DNA from: UBA1181 sp045226255
GTDB lineage: Bacteria; Bacteroidota; Bacteroidia; Bacteroidales; Paludibacteraceae
Direction: 5' to 3'
Length of the DNA stretch: 64,000 nucleotides
Assembly: GCA_045226255.1 (NCBI GenBank)
Contig: JBGVCG010000022.1
Span: 62,001 to 126,000 of the forward strand
Part shown: one piece after another, positions 41,707-52,029 of the stretch
How positions within the stretch are numbered: the stretch's first letter is position 1
Layout of the letters: each line of letters begins with the position of its first letter
Notes under the pieces: generated by a model
The model's database searches: none
Told to the model about the DNA's origin: nothing
What the model saw: the letters and a program-made list of their open reading frames with translations, nothing else
Program-made: the position numbers and the translations under genes

Positions 41707-41856
41707 AAAAAAATGGCGTAAAAATGGGTTTCGTGTTCCGGAGGACGCATTATAGCGAAGGTGCGCACACCTTTCCCATGGTGCTGGATGTGGGGTTCGA
41801 AAAACGGTATCCCCTCTTTTTTCTGCCCTTTGAGTGCATCATTTTAAGTTTTTTTA

Positions 41857-41864
41857 TATATTTG
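41857..41864 (+). promoter_or_regulatory. -7 promoter element of the giant GH8 gene
   Basis: TATATTTG matches TAnnTTTG, 47 bases ahead of the start at 41912; TTTG at 41829-41832 is 24 bases upstream, a little far. Confidence 0.5.
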
Positions 41865-41911
41865 GGGGCTAGTTTTTGGGTATAGTATATTGTTACACGA
41901 AATTTTAGGTT

Positions 41912-44900
41912 ATGAAACATATAGTTAGACCATTTATTATCGCTTTGGCAGTGTTGTGCGGGTGCGTTTCAGGCATGGTTGCACAGAATTCTAAGTTTAT
42001 TGATATAAACATTAATTCAGGCAATCCTGCATTTCCTTTTCCTCAGTTTTTGGAGTATAAGGAAGGAAAGTCTCTTGCAAAGTATAATGCGGAAGGTGTG
42101 ACGCATGCGGATATGGAAAAGACCATGCGCGAGGCGTACGAGATCATGAGCCATAGGGCCAGATATACGGGGCAGGAGGTTGGAGGTGTAAGATATATCT
42201 CTTTTAACCCACGGTCGTTATCGGCAGATGAGAGAGATGGAACATTTGCACCTAAATGTTCAGAGGGCGACGGATATATCTTGCTTGCCGCCGCGATTTT
42301 TGCTGATCAACCTACATTCAATGGGTTGTGGATGTTGATACACGATTCGAAGATACCTAAGGTGAAAAAATATTCTGATGGAAGGATTTTGTATCAAGAT
42401 TATCCATACAGCCCTGGTATGGCATGCTGTTTTACCTCTGATGAACATATAGAAGGTGAAAAAACAGGTCCTCATGGAGCATATCCTGATGAAGGTTCTG
42501 CTACCGATGGTGACGATGATATCGCTTTGGCTCTTCTGATTGCTTACAAGCAATGGGGAGATACAATGAAGATGGATGGAAAACCTGTTGTTGTTAATGG
42601 GGAACCTATTTTGTACAGACAGATGGCGAAGGATTACATTTCGGCGTTTGTTGATACATTCATGTATACCGCTGTTAACGGAGACGGAACTATATATAGG
42701 GGCGGACATACTAGTGGAAATATCGGAATAGATGGATATATCCATGGCGGAAATAAAGGCGGTGATATGACCCAATGGAGGCAGACGCAGCGAGACTATC
42801 CGGATGTTACGCCGAGTTGCAATATTGGTAATGCGGATGCATTTTTCGATTATGCGGCACCAGCTTATTTCAATGAGTTCGCCAGATGGTTGGAAGAGGA
42901 TAATGTGGAAAACCCGGATCCTAAAAATGCGTGGAGAATCCAGCAATATAAACGAGGGGAGGCATCTTGTGACTGGTTGATGGGTGAGGCATATAAGCAG
43001 GGCTTAATTCCTTCCATAGGTAAGTTCGCTTTCAATGGAAGCGATACTCAGGTGACGTTTACCAGAGGACTTAATGGAGAGGATTTCCGATTGGCATGGC
43101 GTACGATCTTGAACTATATCTGGCATGGCAATCCGGAAACCACGTGGAATCCTAAGACACATCAGGTGGAGGCGGGAGGTAATACCTTCGAGCGCGATAT
43201 GGCCCTTCGTTTTGCCGAGTTCCTGAAAGATGCTCCAGGACAAGGTACGTCGCCTACCTCAAATCCTAATAGTGGTGGACAATCTTCTGGAAGATGTATT
43301 ACAGCTGGAGCATCTCCAGATCCTGGTCAACCATATTGGTCTGGACCTTGTAATATAGTCCAGCAATATTCCCAAACAGGAGAAGTCGATGAGTTTTATC
43401 CTACTAATTTCACTGTGGGTTGTGGTTCACCTTCCGCAGTAGCGTCGGGCGACTTGGAGTTTTTGGGAGATATGTATAGGGAGAGTGAACTTAGATGGGA
43501 CGGAAACGATTGCTCCATATCCGCGTCATCTCCTAAAAGATATAAGGAGAGTACTCCTAAATATTTCCATGGATGGTTCCGTAACCTCGGTTTGTTGGTC
43601 AACTCTGGTAACTTTCATGCACCGAGCTCCATGGCTCCTGCTCCTAATATGAAGGTCTATATGTCTGTGGATAAGACATACGCATATGTTGATGACCAGA
43701 TTGAGTATACGGTTCAGTTCCGTAACTATGGATCTAAAGATGCTACAGATGTTGTTATTGAGACCACTCTTGATCCGAATTATGAAGTGGTGGCCATCAC
43801 AAGGGGAAATGGAACAATAACACAGGGTAAAAAAATTAACTGGAATGTCGGTACTGTGCCTGGATTCAAAACTGGTAAACTGAGTGCCACTATGGACTCT
43901 GTCTCCTTCATCGTTGTGGCAAGGGATACGCTTAATCCACGTATTTGTTTGGTAAGTACTATTTCAACCACCGATGAGAACAATAAGTTCGAACCATGGA
44001 TTAGTAATGAATACCCTAACCATGCTACCGCTACAATGGAAAGGAACTGCGTGGATATCTTGCCAAGCCGTACTTTGCAATTGAAGAAGACCGCATCGAG
44101 GACTGTCCTGAACCCGGACAATATAGTAAAGTTTACGATTGAATTTGAAAATAAGTCTTTGGGAGAAGCTTCTTGGTTGAATGGAGGACGAGACAATGTG
44201 CGTTTGTCATATGCTAATTATCTGTCGGGAGATAATGCCTATACATTTATTCAGGGATATCGTTTGTGGCATAGCGCATCTGAAGCGTATATCAATACCG
44301 GAAACTATAGGTGCTCTTTCTTTATGTATGATGCTGCCGCCATCGGTGTTTATGACCCAGTGGATAACCCTACAGGATGGGGCGTTTATGATGACGGTCA
44401 GGCTGCGGACCTTAAGAAATATGGATTGAATAATGGTGATGATACGTTAAAGTTCACATATCAGCGTGTGCCATATTATGAGGATCCTGAGACTGGAAAG
44501 AGGTGTAACCAAAGATTGATTACGCAGTTCCCTAGCACGCTAATGGCTCCTTCTTCTTGGGTCTTCCAGAAAATCGCTACAGATAATGGCGGTGGAGAAG
44601 GTGCTGGAAGTGGATTCTGTTTTATCCATAAAGGTATCGGAGGTCCATTCTTTATTAGAACTGGTCTGAGGATCAAAGCAGGAAACTCTGATATGGTGAT
44701 TGGCAAAAAATTCTATGACGATTGGTCATACGAAAAATTGCATGTTCCTACCGGACAGGCATCGACGATGCAGGGGTCTCCTTTGTTCTTGCTGACGCCA
44801 TGTTACGCTAATTATGATAATTTAGGATATACGGTTGACAAACATGGACGCGACGTTTGTGATATCAAGGGTGTGTCTAGTGTGGATCATTACGATCGAA

Positions 44901-47900
44901 TATTGGTGGAGGAGTTTGATGGTTACACGTGGCGTAGAATTCTGGGTAGGGCACCACGCCCTGGTCGTGAGGCATACGATGTGACGATCGTCGATACGAT
45001 TCCTTACGAGTTGGAGTTCTTCGCATGGATTGATAGCACAGCCTTGAAGGACGAACAGGAGAATAGAATCAAAGCTACGTATACTCCTGCTCCTGCTGGT
45101 TGCAAGGAATATAGCGGTATTGTGAAATGGACAACGCCGGTTATGCTGGTCGGCGAGAAAGACAAACTGGTTTATTCTTGTGTCGCCAGAGACTTGGGGT
45201 GCCCAGATGCGGAGGATGTATATTACTCGAATGTGGCATGGATCTCGTCAAGGACAGACTCCCCTGATTCTTCTCGCGTTGACCTCAGGACAACCTGCTC
45301 TGAAATTCCTCCGGTAGGAGAGGCGCAGGAATCTTTGTTCAAGAGCGCTGATAAGAAATCCGCTGATCAAGGTGAGACGGTGGAATATAAGGTCAAGTAC
45401 ATCAACAATACGGGTACTCATGTGGAGGCGAATTGTAAATCGACCAATGGGTGGAAACCTCTTGGTAACAGTTCTTTGCCTTCTGTGGAGGGTGGCCATA
45501 TATTGCTGAATACTGAAACTTCTCATATGTTCTCTCCTGAGTATTCTTATGGTAGAAATGGAGATGTTTATCTTTCAATGGATAATTGTGATAGAGATGC
45601 TATAACTAATACTTGGGTGGTGTTGAGGTACAAAAAAGGAACTCCGGGCCAACGAGGATTTGAAGGCGTCGCAGTAAAGCTTATTCCTCACTCTTCGACG
45701 TCTAGAACATTTAAGTGTGAGGTCTATGATGGTGATAAAAAATTGTCATTGGGAGAATTTGATGATGATGAGGTGGTATATCGTGGCAATGTTAGTAATC
45801 CGGAGTTTAAATTAAGTATTGTTGATGATAGGTTGTATCTTTATATCAATAATGCGGAGGATGATTGGGAAGATGTGGTAAGAAGCTGGAAAGGCTTGTC
45901 TAATACAGACCCGGGTTGGTTTGGTATGTATGTGAATGGCAAAACAAACGCCGCACCTCACTTGACGGAGTTTATCACTGACCTCGATTATGCGTTCAAC
46001 GTCACTTTGTATGACCAACTTCCTGAGGAACTTGGAAACGTGACGAACATTTCTGATAATGGATCTTGGGATGAGTCGAAGAACTTCATCTCTTGGCCAA
46101 CTGTCGCTACGACTGTGGAAACGGCCATTCCGCCGATGGATTCTGTTGTCCGCACTTACACTGCTGAGGTTAAGGCTTGTGTGGATAGATATATCACCAA
46201 CATGGGTATTGGTACCGTCTATGGATTGGATACCCTTAAGGTGCTCAACACAATTGCTTGTGGCGTGGAGGAGTGCGAGCTCACAAGCGCGGACATCCGA
46301 TTTATTGGTGATGTTGATAAGATATGTGAGGGCGATTCGGTCCTCCTTGCTGGATTCGGTGATGACGGCAAGGATGGTTCACGATTCATGTACGAGTTCT
46401 TCTTGGGTGATGTCTCCTTGGGTAGGGCCTCTTATTCGGGCGAGATCTATGTGAAGAAGGCTGGCTCGTACCATGTGAAGGTGAGCAGCCCGGTTGACCC
46501 TACTTGCTTCTTGGAAAGTAGAAAGATTACTTTGACGGTGAATGAACGGCCAGTCGGACAAGACTTCCCTCTTGGCACGCTCTGTGTCGGCACTGTGCCG
46601 AGCGATAATGCTAAGTATGCGGAGATGGTAACTACCATCGATGGCAGACCGGTTGGTGTTAACTATAATTGGGTGGGCGACAATGGTGGTGTGCCTATCG
46701 TCTTCCCTTCTGTGTCGACGGATGCGGTGGGCGATTTCGACAAGCCTTATTTCCTCAACACGGAGGATGGCTGCGTCAGTGACACCTTCCACCTCACCTA
46801 TACGGTGGCGGATACTGCTGTGGTGAAACTCTCTGACCTCACAATCTGTTCGGGCCAGTCTGGCACATTGACTGCTGGCACCGACGTGACGTATACTTAC
46901 CTCTGGAGCGACGGTTCCACCCTGAATGAGTTGGTTACCGACCAGGCTGGTAGATACACGGTGGAGGTTACTACTCCGGAAGGTTGTAAGTCGAAGGCTT
47001 CCGCTACCATTACGGTGGCGAGCGAGCTGAAGGTGAATCTGGGTGCGGATACCACTATCTGCGAGGGCAACCTCCCATTGGTGCTCGATGCTTCCAGCAG
47101 CTACGACACGTATGAGTGGACGGACGGCTCCTCGCTTTCTACCCTTAGTGTCACTCAGTCGGGTGAATACGAGGTGAAGGTGACCCAAGGCTCTTGCTCG
47201 GGTTCGGGTAAGATCTCTGTGACGGTTTCCCCTACGCCGGAGCTGAAGGGTACGTTCAAGGTTACCTATCTGGTGAACGATACGACTGCCGCTGGTATCT
47301 TCGATAAATCGCTGACCACTTACGATGCGTCTGTTCTGGAGAAGGAGAGCGGTGTTACTTATATTTGGTACGACGAGAATCAGAATGAACTCTCTTCCGA
47401 ACCAATACCGGATGTTCCGACTGGTGGCGGCAATGGAACGGCCATCTATTATGTGAAGGCGAAGAACGCCGAGGGTTGCGAGTCGCAGTCGCAGAAGGTG
47501 ACGGTTCAGATTAGTGGCTCTCCTATGCCTACTGCGGCGGATGTGGATTACTGTTTGAATGCGCCGGATGTTAAACCACTTGAGGCTACTCCGGGTAGCA
47601 ATGGTAGTGCGACGAACTGGACGCTTCGTTGGTACGATGCTGCGGGCAATCAGCTGAACGATGCGCCTGTGCCGGATGTTACGGTTGCTGGTGCGACGAA
47701 TTACTATGTTTCCCAAGTGGATGAACAAGGCACGGAGGGTGGCAAGGCGATTGTCACGGTGAACGTCTATGCTTTGCCTCAGATAGAGGCGGAACCTCAG
47801 AATGTTACGCTTTGTAATACACCTTATGCGTTGAATACCGCATTCCGTGAGGCGAGCGGATTGTCTGTGACTTATAGTTATTTCGATACGAACAAGGATC

Positions 47901-50269
47901 CGATGACTGATGCTGACCCTAAGGCGGAGACGTCTGGTGCCTACTATGCGAAGGCGTCGTATGCGCCTGTCACTGGCTTGCTTTGTGAGTCGGCGGACTT
48001 CGTTGCTGTGGATGTGGTGATAGACCAGATCACAGACATCAAGTTGGTCGCTTCTCCTAGCATCTGTCCGTTGGGTGAAACCGAACTCTCCATTTCTGCT
48101 AAGAGTGAGGTCAGCCCGGTTGCCTTCTCATGGAGTGGCGACGCATCAAGCACTGATCCAACCCTGACGGTGAAGGACGAATCAGGAGAATATGGCAAGG
48201 TTTATTCTTACGATTTGAAGGTGACCGCTGGACTCTGCGAGTTCGATACTTCCGTGACTGTCACGGTGGGTAGGGGTGTGCTCACAGGTTCGCTCACCGC
48301 TAATGGCGCAGAGACGAGAACTTACCGCACTTGTGGCGATGAGGATATCTTGCTGGGTGCTACTCATGTGGGTACGGATTTCAAGTGGACAACTGCCGAT
48401 GGTGTGTTGCTGGAGGCGAGTGCTTCCACAACGGTGCGCCCTACGCAGACTACGACGTATGTTCTCTCCTTCGTGAATGAGTGTGAGACATCTGATACGA
48501 TAGTGGTGGAGGTTTATCCATTCTCCTTGTCTACCCAATTTGCGGATTTGGATACCTCGGTATGTGAGGGTTCTTCCGCTTCGGGTCGCCTTATCCTCAG
48601 CGGCTATGACGAGAATATGGCGGGATCTTATATCAAATGGTTCAAGGATAATGTGGAGTTGCCGGCTTATGCTGGGCTCTCTACGTTGGATATTCCTAGT
48701 GTGACGTCTCAGGATGGTGGTACATATACCTTCGAGGCAAGCAATGGTATCTGTTTGGCGAAGAACACGGATGGCGTCACTTCCGCTAAACTGACGGTGA
48801 AACCGTTCGTTTCTTTCTCGACGCCAAGTGAAGTGGTTGCCGCTAATGGAGCCTCCGCTTCTCTTGAATTGCAGGATCTTGTTCCTTCCGATGCTACGGT
48901 TGTCTGGAAGGGAAGTGTGAACAATGGAGTCGGTAATCCTTACCAGATCGCTCAAGTATTCTCTGACGAATTATTCGATGTGAATGTCTCCGCGGATGGT
49001 TATTGTGAACGTGATGGACAGTTGCAACTGGTGGTGGATGCGAAGGTGATCATTGCCGCTTCCACGTCTACACCTAAGATCTGTTTGAATGGTGCTGCCT
49101 CTTTGGCGGCTGATACGACAGGTACGGGTCATCTGTTGCATCCTGAGAAATACTCGGTTGTTTGGTATGCGTGTGATGGGTCTGGCAACTGCGGATCGCT
49201 TCAGATGAAGGGCTTGAGTTTGACTCATTATCCTGAGTCTGATATCTCCTACTATGCGATGGTTACTTATGGTGATCAGGTGGCATATAGTGACACAATT
49301 CCTGTCACTGTGATACCTCAGGTTTCTTATTCCATGTCTACTGATGTTGTGTCCTGCTCTGGTGAGGAGGTTACATTGTCCGTTGATATTGAAAATGCTC
49401 CAGACGCTGTTGTGACTTGGTCGGACGGCTCGGAGGGTAATGAATTGACCGTAAGTCCTACCGAGGCGACCAAGTATGGCTTCACTATCACGCAGGATGG
49501 TCTCTGCCCTCAGACGGATAGTATTCTAGTCGCTGTAAGGGAGAACCCGTCCATCCAAATGGAGGATGACATCGTTGTATGTAGTGGCAAAGGCATTAGT
49601 TTCGACCCTACGGTTAGCGGAGATGATATCGATACATACCATTGGATCAACCCTAATGGAGATACCATCGCACATACTCAGAAGCTGACCATACGGATGG
49701 ACCCTATGTCGGGCACCTATACCTTTGTGGCTGTCTCCTTGTTCTGTGGTGAGGCTGTCGCTACCCAGAAGGTGGATGTCGTCGCAGCCCCTGAGTTGTT
49801 GATTGACTCGTTGTCCCTCAATTCCCGCAAATTAGTGCCGGTGGGTCGTGCTGGACAGTATGAGTTTAAGTTGGATAACAAAGATTGGAGCACGCAGGAT
49901 GTCTATGAGAATCTCACGTATGACTATCCACATACGGCTCTCGTGAGGGACGAGTTGGGCTGTGAAGGAATGACTGTCTTTGTCGTTACGGCTCCTCCGA
50001 TCGCTATCCCTGATTATTTCACTCCAAGCGACGATGGCTTGAATGATACATGGGATCTTTCAACCATCATGGATGCATATCCGAACACTAAGGTGACCAT
50101 CTATGACCGTACGGGTAAGGTGGTGGCTGTCTTGGAGGGTGACACGTCGGATTGGGATGGTACATACAATGGATATCCGCTCCCATCCACGGATTATTGG
50201 TATCTGATCAACGTGCCTGAGATTCGTAGGCAGTTTACGGGCCACTTTACGTTGATCCGTGCGAAGTGA
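41912..50269 (+). CDS. Giant GH8 glycoside hydrolase with DUF11/Ig-like repeats and type B T9SS sorting domain
   Basis: The protein has 2785 residues. A signal peptide is followed by a glycoside hydrolase family 8 domain (about 30-570). KCSEGDGYILLAAAIF holds the presumed acid Glu118, and SATDGDDDIALALLIAYKQW matches the conserved Asp-rich GH8 motif (Asp199/201). GH8 enzymes cut beta-1,4-glucans, xylan or chitosan. DUF11-like repeats start near 580, 720 and 1150, the third interrupted by a lectin-like insert. Ig/PKD-type repeats (each with a C-x-G-x-S start) run from about 1460 to 2690. The end (IAIPDYFTPSDDGLNDTWDL...) is the gliding-motility-type (type B) sorting domain. Codon use changes near the middle. 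It is followed by a terminator. Confidence 0.9.
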   Translation: MKHIVRPFIIALAVLCGCVSGMVAQNSKFIDININSGNPAFPFPQFLEYKEGKSLAKYNAEGVTHADMEKTMREAYEIMSHRARYTGQEVGGVRYISFNPRSLSADERDGTFAPKCSEGDGYILLAAAIFADQPTFNGLWMLIHDSKIPKVKKYSDGRILYQDYPYSPGMACCFTSDEHIEGEKTGPHGAYPDEGSATDGDDDIALALLIAYKQWGDTMKMDGKPVVVNGEPILYRQMAKDYISAFVDTFMYTAVNGDGTIYRGGHTSGNIGIDGYIHGGNKGGDMTQWRQTQRDYPDVTPSCNIGNADAFFDYAAPAYFNEFARWLEEDNVENPDPKNAWRIQQYKRGEASCDWLMGEAYKQGLIPSIGKFAFNGSDTQVTFTRGLNGEDFRLAWRTILNYIWHGNPETTWNPKTHQVEAGGNTFERDMALRFAEFLKDAPGQGTSPTSNPNSGGQSSGRCITAGASPDPGQPYWSGPCNIVQQYSQTGEVDEFYPTNFTVGCGSPSAVASGDLEFLGDMYRESELRWDGNDCSISASSPKRYKESTPKYFHGWFRNLGLLVNSGNFHAPSSMAPAPNMKVYMSVDKTYAYVDDQIEYTVQFRNYGSKDATDVVIETTLDPNYEVVAITRGNGTITQGKKINWNVGTVPGFKTGKLSATMDSVSFIVVARDTLNPRICLVSTISTTDENNKFEPWISNEYPNHATATMERNCVDILPSRTLQLKKTASRTVLNPDNIVKFTIEFENKSLGEASWLNGGRDNVRLSYANYLSGDNAYTFIQGYRLWHSASEAYINTGNYRCSFFMYDAAAIGVYDPVDNPTGWGVYDDGQAADLKKYGLNNGDDTLKFTYQRVPYYEDPETGKRCNQRLITQFPSTLMAPSSWVFQKIATDNGGGEGAGSGFCFIHKGIGGPFFIRTGLRIKAGNSDMVIGKKFYDDWSYEKLHVPTGQASTMQGSPLFLLTPCYANYDNLGYTVDKHGRDVCDIKGVSSVDHYDRILVEEFDGYTWRRILGRAPRPGREAYDVTIVDTIPYELEFFAWIDSTALKDEQENRIKATYTPAPAGCKEYSGIVKWTTPVMLVGEKDKLVYSCVARDLGCPDAEDVYYSNVAWISSRTDSPDSSRVDLRTTCSEIPPVGEAQESLFKSADKKSADQGETVEYKVKYINNTGTHVEANCKSTNGWKPLGNSSLPSVEGGHILLNTETSHMFSPEYSYGRNGDVYLSMDNCDRDAITNTWVVLRYKKGTPGQRGFEGVAVKLIPHSSTSRTFKCEVYDGDKKLSLGEFDDDEVVYRGNVSNPEFKLSIVDDRLYLYINNAEDDWEDVVRSWKGLSNTDPGWFGMYVNGKTNAAPHLTEFITDLDYAFNVTLYDQLPEELGNVTNISDNGSWDESKNFISWPTVATTVETAIPPMDSVVRTYTAEVKACVDRYITNMGIGTVYGLDTLKVLNTIACGVEECELTSADIRFIGDVDKICEGDSVLLAGFGDDGKDGSRFMYEFFLGDVSLGRASYSGEIYVKKAGSYHVKVSSPVDPTCFLESRKITLTVNERPVGQDFPLGTLCVGTVPSDNAKYAEMVTTIDGRPVGVNYNWVGDNGGVPIVFPSVSTDAVGDFDKPYFLNTEDGCVSDTFHLTYTVADTAVVKLSDLTICSGQSGTLTAGTDVTYTYLWSDGSTLNELVTDQAGRYTVEVTTPEGCKSKASATITVASELKVNLGADTTICEGNLPLVLDASSSYDTYEWTDGSSLSTLSVTQSGEYEVKVTQGSCSGSGKISVTVSPTPELKGTFKVTYLVNDTTAAGIFDKSLTTYDASVLEKESGVTYIWYDENQNELSSEPIPDVPTGGGNGTAIYYVKAKNAEGCESQSQKVTVQISGSPMPTAADVDYCLNAPDVKPLEATPGSNGSATNWTLRWYDAAGNQLNDAPVPDVTVAGATNYYVSQVDEQGTEGGKAIVTVNVYALPQIEAEPQNVTLCNTPYALNTAFREASGLSVTYSYFDTNKDPMTDADPKAETSGAYYAKASYAPVTGLLCESADFVAVDVVIDQITDIKLVASPSICPLGETELSISAKSEVSPVAFSWSGDASSTDPTLTVKDESGEYGKVYSYDLKVTAGLCEFDTSVTVTVGRGVLTGSLTANGAETRTYRTCGDEDILLGATHVGTDFKWTTADGVLLEASASTTVRPTQTTTYVLSFVNECETSDTIVVEVYPFSLSTQFADLDTSVCEGSSASGRLILSGYDENMAGSYIKWFKDNVELPAYAGLSTLDIPSVTSQDGGTYTFEASNGICLAKNTDGVTSAKLTVKPFVSFSTPSEVVAANGASASLELQDLVPSDATVVWKGSVNNGVGNPYQIAQVFSDELFDVNVSADGYCERDGQLQLVVDAKVIIAASTSTPKICLNGAASLAADTTGTGHLLHPEKYSVVWYACDGSGNCGSLQMKGLSLTHYPESDISYYAMVTYGDQVAYSDTIPVTVIPQVSYSMSTDVVSCSGEEVTLSVDIENAPDAVVTWSDGSEGNELTVSPTEATKYGFTITQDGLCPQTDSILVAVRENPSIQMEDDIVVCSGKGISFDPTVSGDDIDTYHWINPNGDTIAHTQKLTIRMDPMSGTYTFVAVSLFCGEAVATQKVDVVAAPELLIDSLSLNSRKLVPVGRAGQYEFKLDNKDWSTQDVYENLTYDYPHTALVRDELGCEGMTVFVVTAPPIAIPDYFTPSDDGLNDTWDLSTIMDAYPNTKVTIYDRTGKVVAVLEGDTSDWDGTYNGYPLPSTDYWYLINVPEIRRQFTGHFTLIRAK

Positions 50270-50295
50270 TGTTGTTAGGTAGTATGATGATAAAT

Positions 50296-50335
50296 GTGGA
50301 GGCGCTCAATGAACGTCTCCACTTTGTTTTCTTTT
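50296..50335 (+). terminator. Intrinsic terminator of the giant GH8 gene
   Basis: GTGGAGGCG (50296-50304) and CGTCTCCAC (50314-50322) form a 9-pair stem with one G-U pair, followed by TTTGTTTTCTTTT. It lies between the giant gene and the glucosaminidase gene. Confidence 0.85.
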
Positions 50336-50349
50336 AATGTTTTATATTC

Positions 50350-51321
50350 ATGAATGTCCGTTTCTTAGTCTCTTTTGTCTTTTGCTGCTGCGGTATTTCG
50401 CTTTCCGCCCAGGTCTCTTATCGCTCCGCGGAAACCATCGAATATATCGAACGGTTTCATAAGACGGCCATCCGTGAGATGTATCTTTATAATATTCCGG
50501 CAAGTATCACTTTGGCGCAAGGTATCTTGGAGTCGGGTAGTGGACGGAGTCCCTTGGCTGTCTCCGCTAACAACCACTTCGGCATCAAATGTACAGACGA
50601 TTACAAGGGGAAAAAGTATCATCAGGACGACGACCGTAGGCATGAGTGCTTTCGGGTCTATGCTACTCCCGAACAGTCTTTCCGTGATCATTCCCTTTTC
50701 TTGCTTCGCCCCCATTATGCGGATCTTTTCAAATTGCGGATCACCGACTATAAGGGTTGGGCGAAAGGCTTGAAAAAGGCGGGCTATGCGACGAACCCTA
50801 AGTACCCGGCTTTGCTGATCGAGGTTATCGAGCAGAATTATTTGGATATCTATGACCGTAACCCGGAGAAGTTCCTTCCCCGTGACGGTTCGCAGGACGA
50901 TACTCCTTCGAAGCGTAAGTCCGAGCCACGCAAACAACACGAAAAGAAGCCTTCTAAGGATGTTTCTCCGAAGAAGACGGACAAACCCTCGAATGATGGT
51001 GGAATTGAGCGAATCAACGGTGTTAAATGCGTCCGTGTGAAGTCTGGCGACACTTTCTATGGATTGTCTAAACGTGCGGGCCTCTCTGTCGATAAGTTGA
51101 AGGCATATAATGATTTCCCTTCTAATTATGTTTTGAAGTCTGGAGAGTATGTTTTCTTCCAGCCTAAGAAGAAGTCCTCTTCCAATGTCTCTACGCATCG
51201 TGTCGTGAAGGGCGACACTTGGCTATCCGTTTCCCAAAAGTATGGTGTGCGGTTGGAGGATCTGAAGAAGATGAACCGAAAGGTGTCGTTCCGTGTGGGG
51301 ACGAAGCTGCGCCTTAAATAA
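50350..51321 (+). CDS. Exported N-acetylglucosaminidase with two LysM domains
   Basis: The 323-residue protein has a signal peptide (MNVRFLVSFVFCCCGISLSA), then a glucosaminidase (FlgJ-type) domain, about 30-175. It shows IPASITLAQGILESGSGRSP with the catalytic Glu, NNHFGIKC and FRDHSLFLLRPHYADLF. A basic, proline/serine linker leads to two LysM domains (RVKSGDTFYGLSKRAGLSVD and RVVKGDTWLSVSQKYGVRLE) that bind peptidoglycan. It is a cell-wall hydrolase in the periplasm or on the surface, likely used in cell separation or remodelling. A terminator separates it from the giant gene. Confidence 0.93.
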   Translation: MNVRFLVSFVFCCCGISLSAQVSYRSAETIEYIERFHKTAIREMYLYNIPASITLAQGILESGSGRSPLAVSANNHFGIKCTDDYKGKKYHQDDDRRHECFRVYATPEQSFRDHSLFLLRPHYADLFKLRITDYKGWAKGLKKAGYATNPKYPALLIEVIEQNYLDIYDRNPEKFLPRDGSQDDTPSKRKSEPRKQHEKKPSKDVSPKKTDKPSNDGGIERINGVKCVRVKSGDTFYGLSKRAGLSVDKLKAYNDFPSNYVLKSGEYVFFQPKKKSSSNVSTHRVVKGDTWLSVSQKYGVRLEDLKKMNRKVSFRVGTKLRLK

Positions 51322-51360
51322 GCTTATCTATCGCATATTATTAACCTAAATTATACAGAC

Positions 51361-52029
51361 ATGAAAACACATGTATTCCCTATTCTTGCTTTGGCAGCTC
51401 TTACCGCTTGCTCGGGCAATGTGAACAACAACAATGAATCCGCCGCTCCTGCAGACTCTACCCAGACGGAGACCGTTGCCGGTGACAATACCGCAAATGT
51501 GCTGAAGGATGCTGTTTCGGTGTGGACGCAGAATGAAAGTATCCTGGGCATGAGTGAGGAGGGAAAAGTGAGACTGCCAGACCAATATGCGTTGTTCGAT
51601 TTGGATGGGGATGGTAACGATGAGATCCTGTTGCGTGAGTGGATCAAGGATTCAAATTTGACGGGCTATTTGGCGCTCTTCACCAATGGTAAGGATGGTT
51701 TGCAGTTGGTGGAACTGACCTATCAGACGGGACAAATCGGTGGCTTGACCTTCTACAAGAATGGATTTGTGAGAATTGAGTCAGGCAATGAAAGCGGCAC
51801 TTATGGGCAATATGATTATGTCAAGATAGAGAATAGTTCCGTTGTCCGTTCCTTCATATCCGCTTTCGGGGAGGATGAGAACGAAAAAGAATATAATAAT
51901 TTCTACAAAATGGAGGCTGGTCAGGAGAAGCAAACGATTTCTTCGGACGAGTTTTCGTCTGCCATCGCTGGTTGCGACAGTGAAAATACATATCAGTTGG
52001 ATGGGTTTGATTGGAAAAGTGATTTTTAG
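51361..52029 (+). CDS. Small lipoprotein with an EF-hand-like calcium motif
   Basis: The 222-residue protein has a lipoprotein signal ending ALTAC, a linker rich in Asn, Ala and Thr, and a domain with DLDGDGNDEILLRE, a calcium-loop pattern also seen in VCBS/FG-GAP-type repeats. The remainder (GYLALFTNGKDGLQLVEL, GGLTFYKNGFVRIESG) is beta-rich and of unknown fold. It is 39 bases after the glucosaminidase gene and may share its transcript. No enzyme motif is visible. Confidence 0.7.
   Translation: MKTHVFPILALAALTACSGNVNNNNESAAPADSTQTETVAGDNTANVLKDAVSVWTQNESILGMSEEGKVRLPDQYALFDLDGDGNDEILLREWIKDSNLTGYLALFTNGKDGLQLVELTYQTGQIGGLTFYKNGFVRIESGNESGTYGQYDYVKIENSSVVRSFISAFGEDENEKEYNNFYKMEAGQEKQTISSDEFSSAIAGCDSENTYQLDGFDWKSDF

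Larger units (their letters stand above)
41391..41911. other. 521-base divergent intergenic region
   Basis: It lies between the carrier/hydrolase operon (minus) and the giant GH8 gene (plus). It holds a minus-strand promoter-like pair at 41678-41706 and a plus-strand -7 element at 41857-41864. No frame is supported. Confidence 0.65.

Noticed and set aside
46379..47728. 449-codon open frame on the minus strand inside the giant gene
   Set aside because: Arg/His/Ile-rich translation with no motif or promoter. The plus frame has clear Ig-like repeats and a sorting domain; the antisense frame is a by-product of its codon bias.
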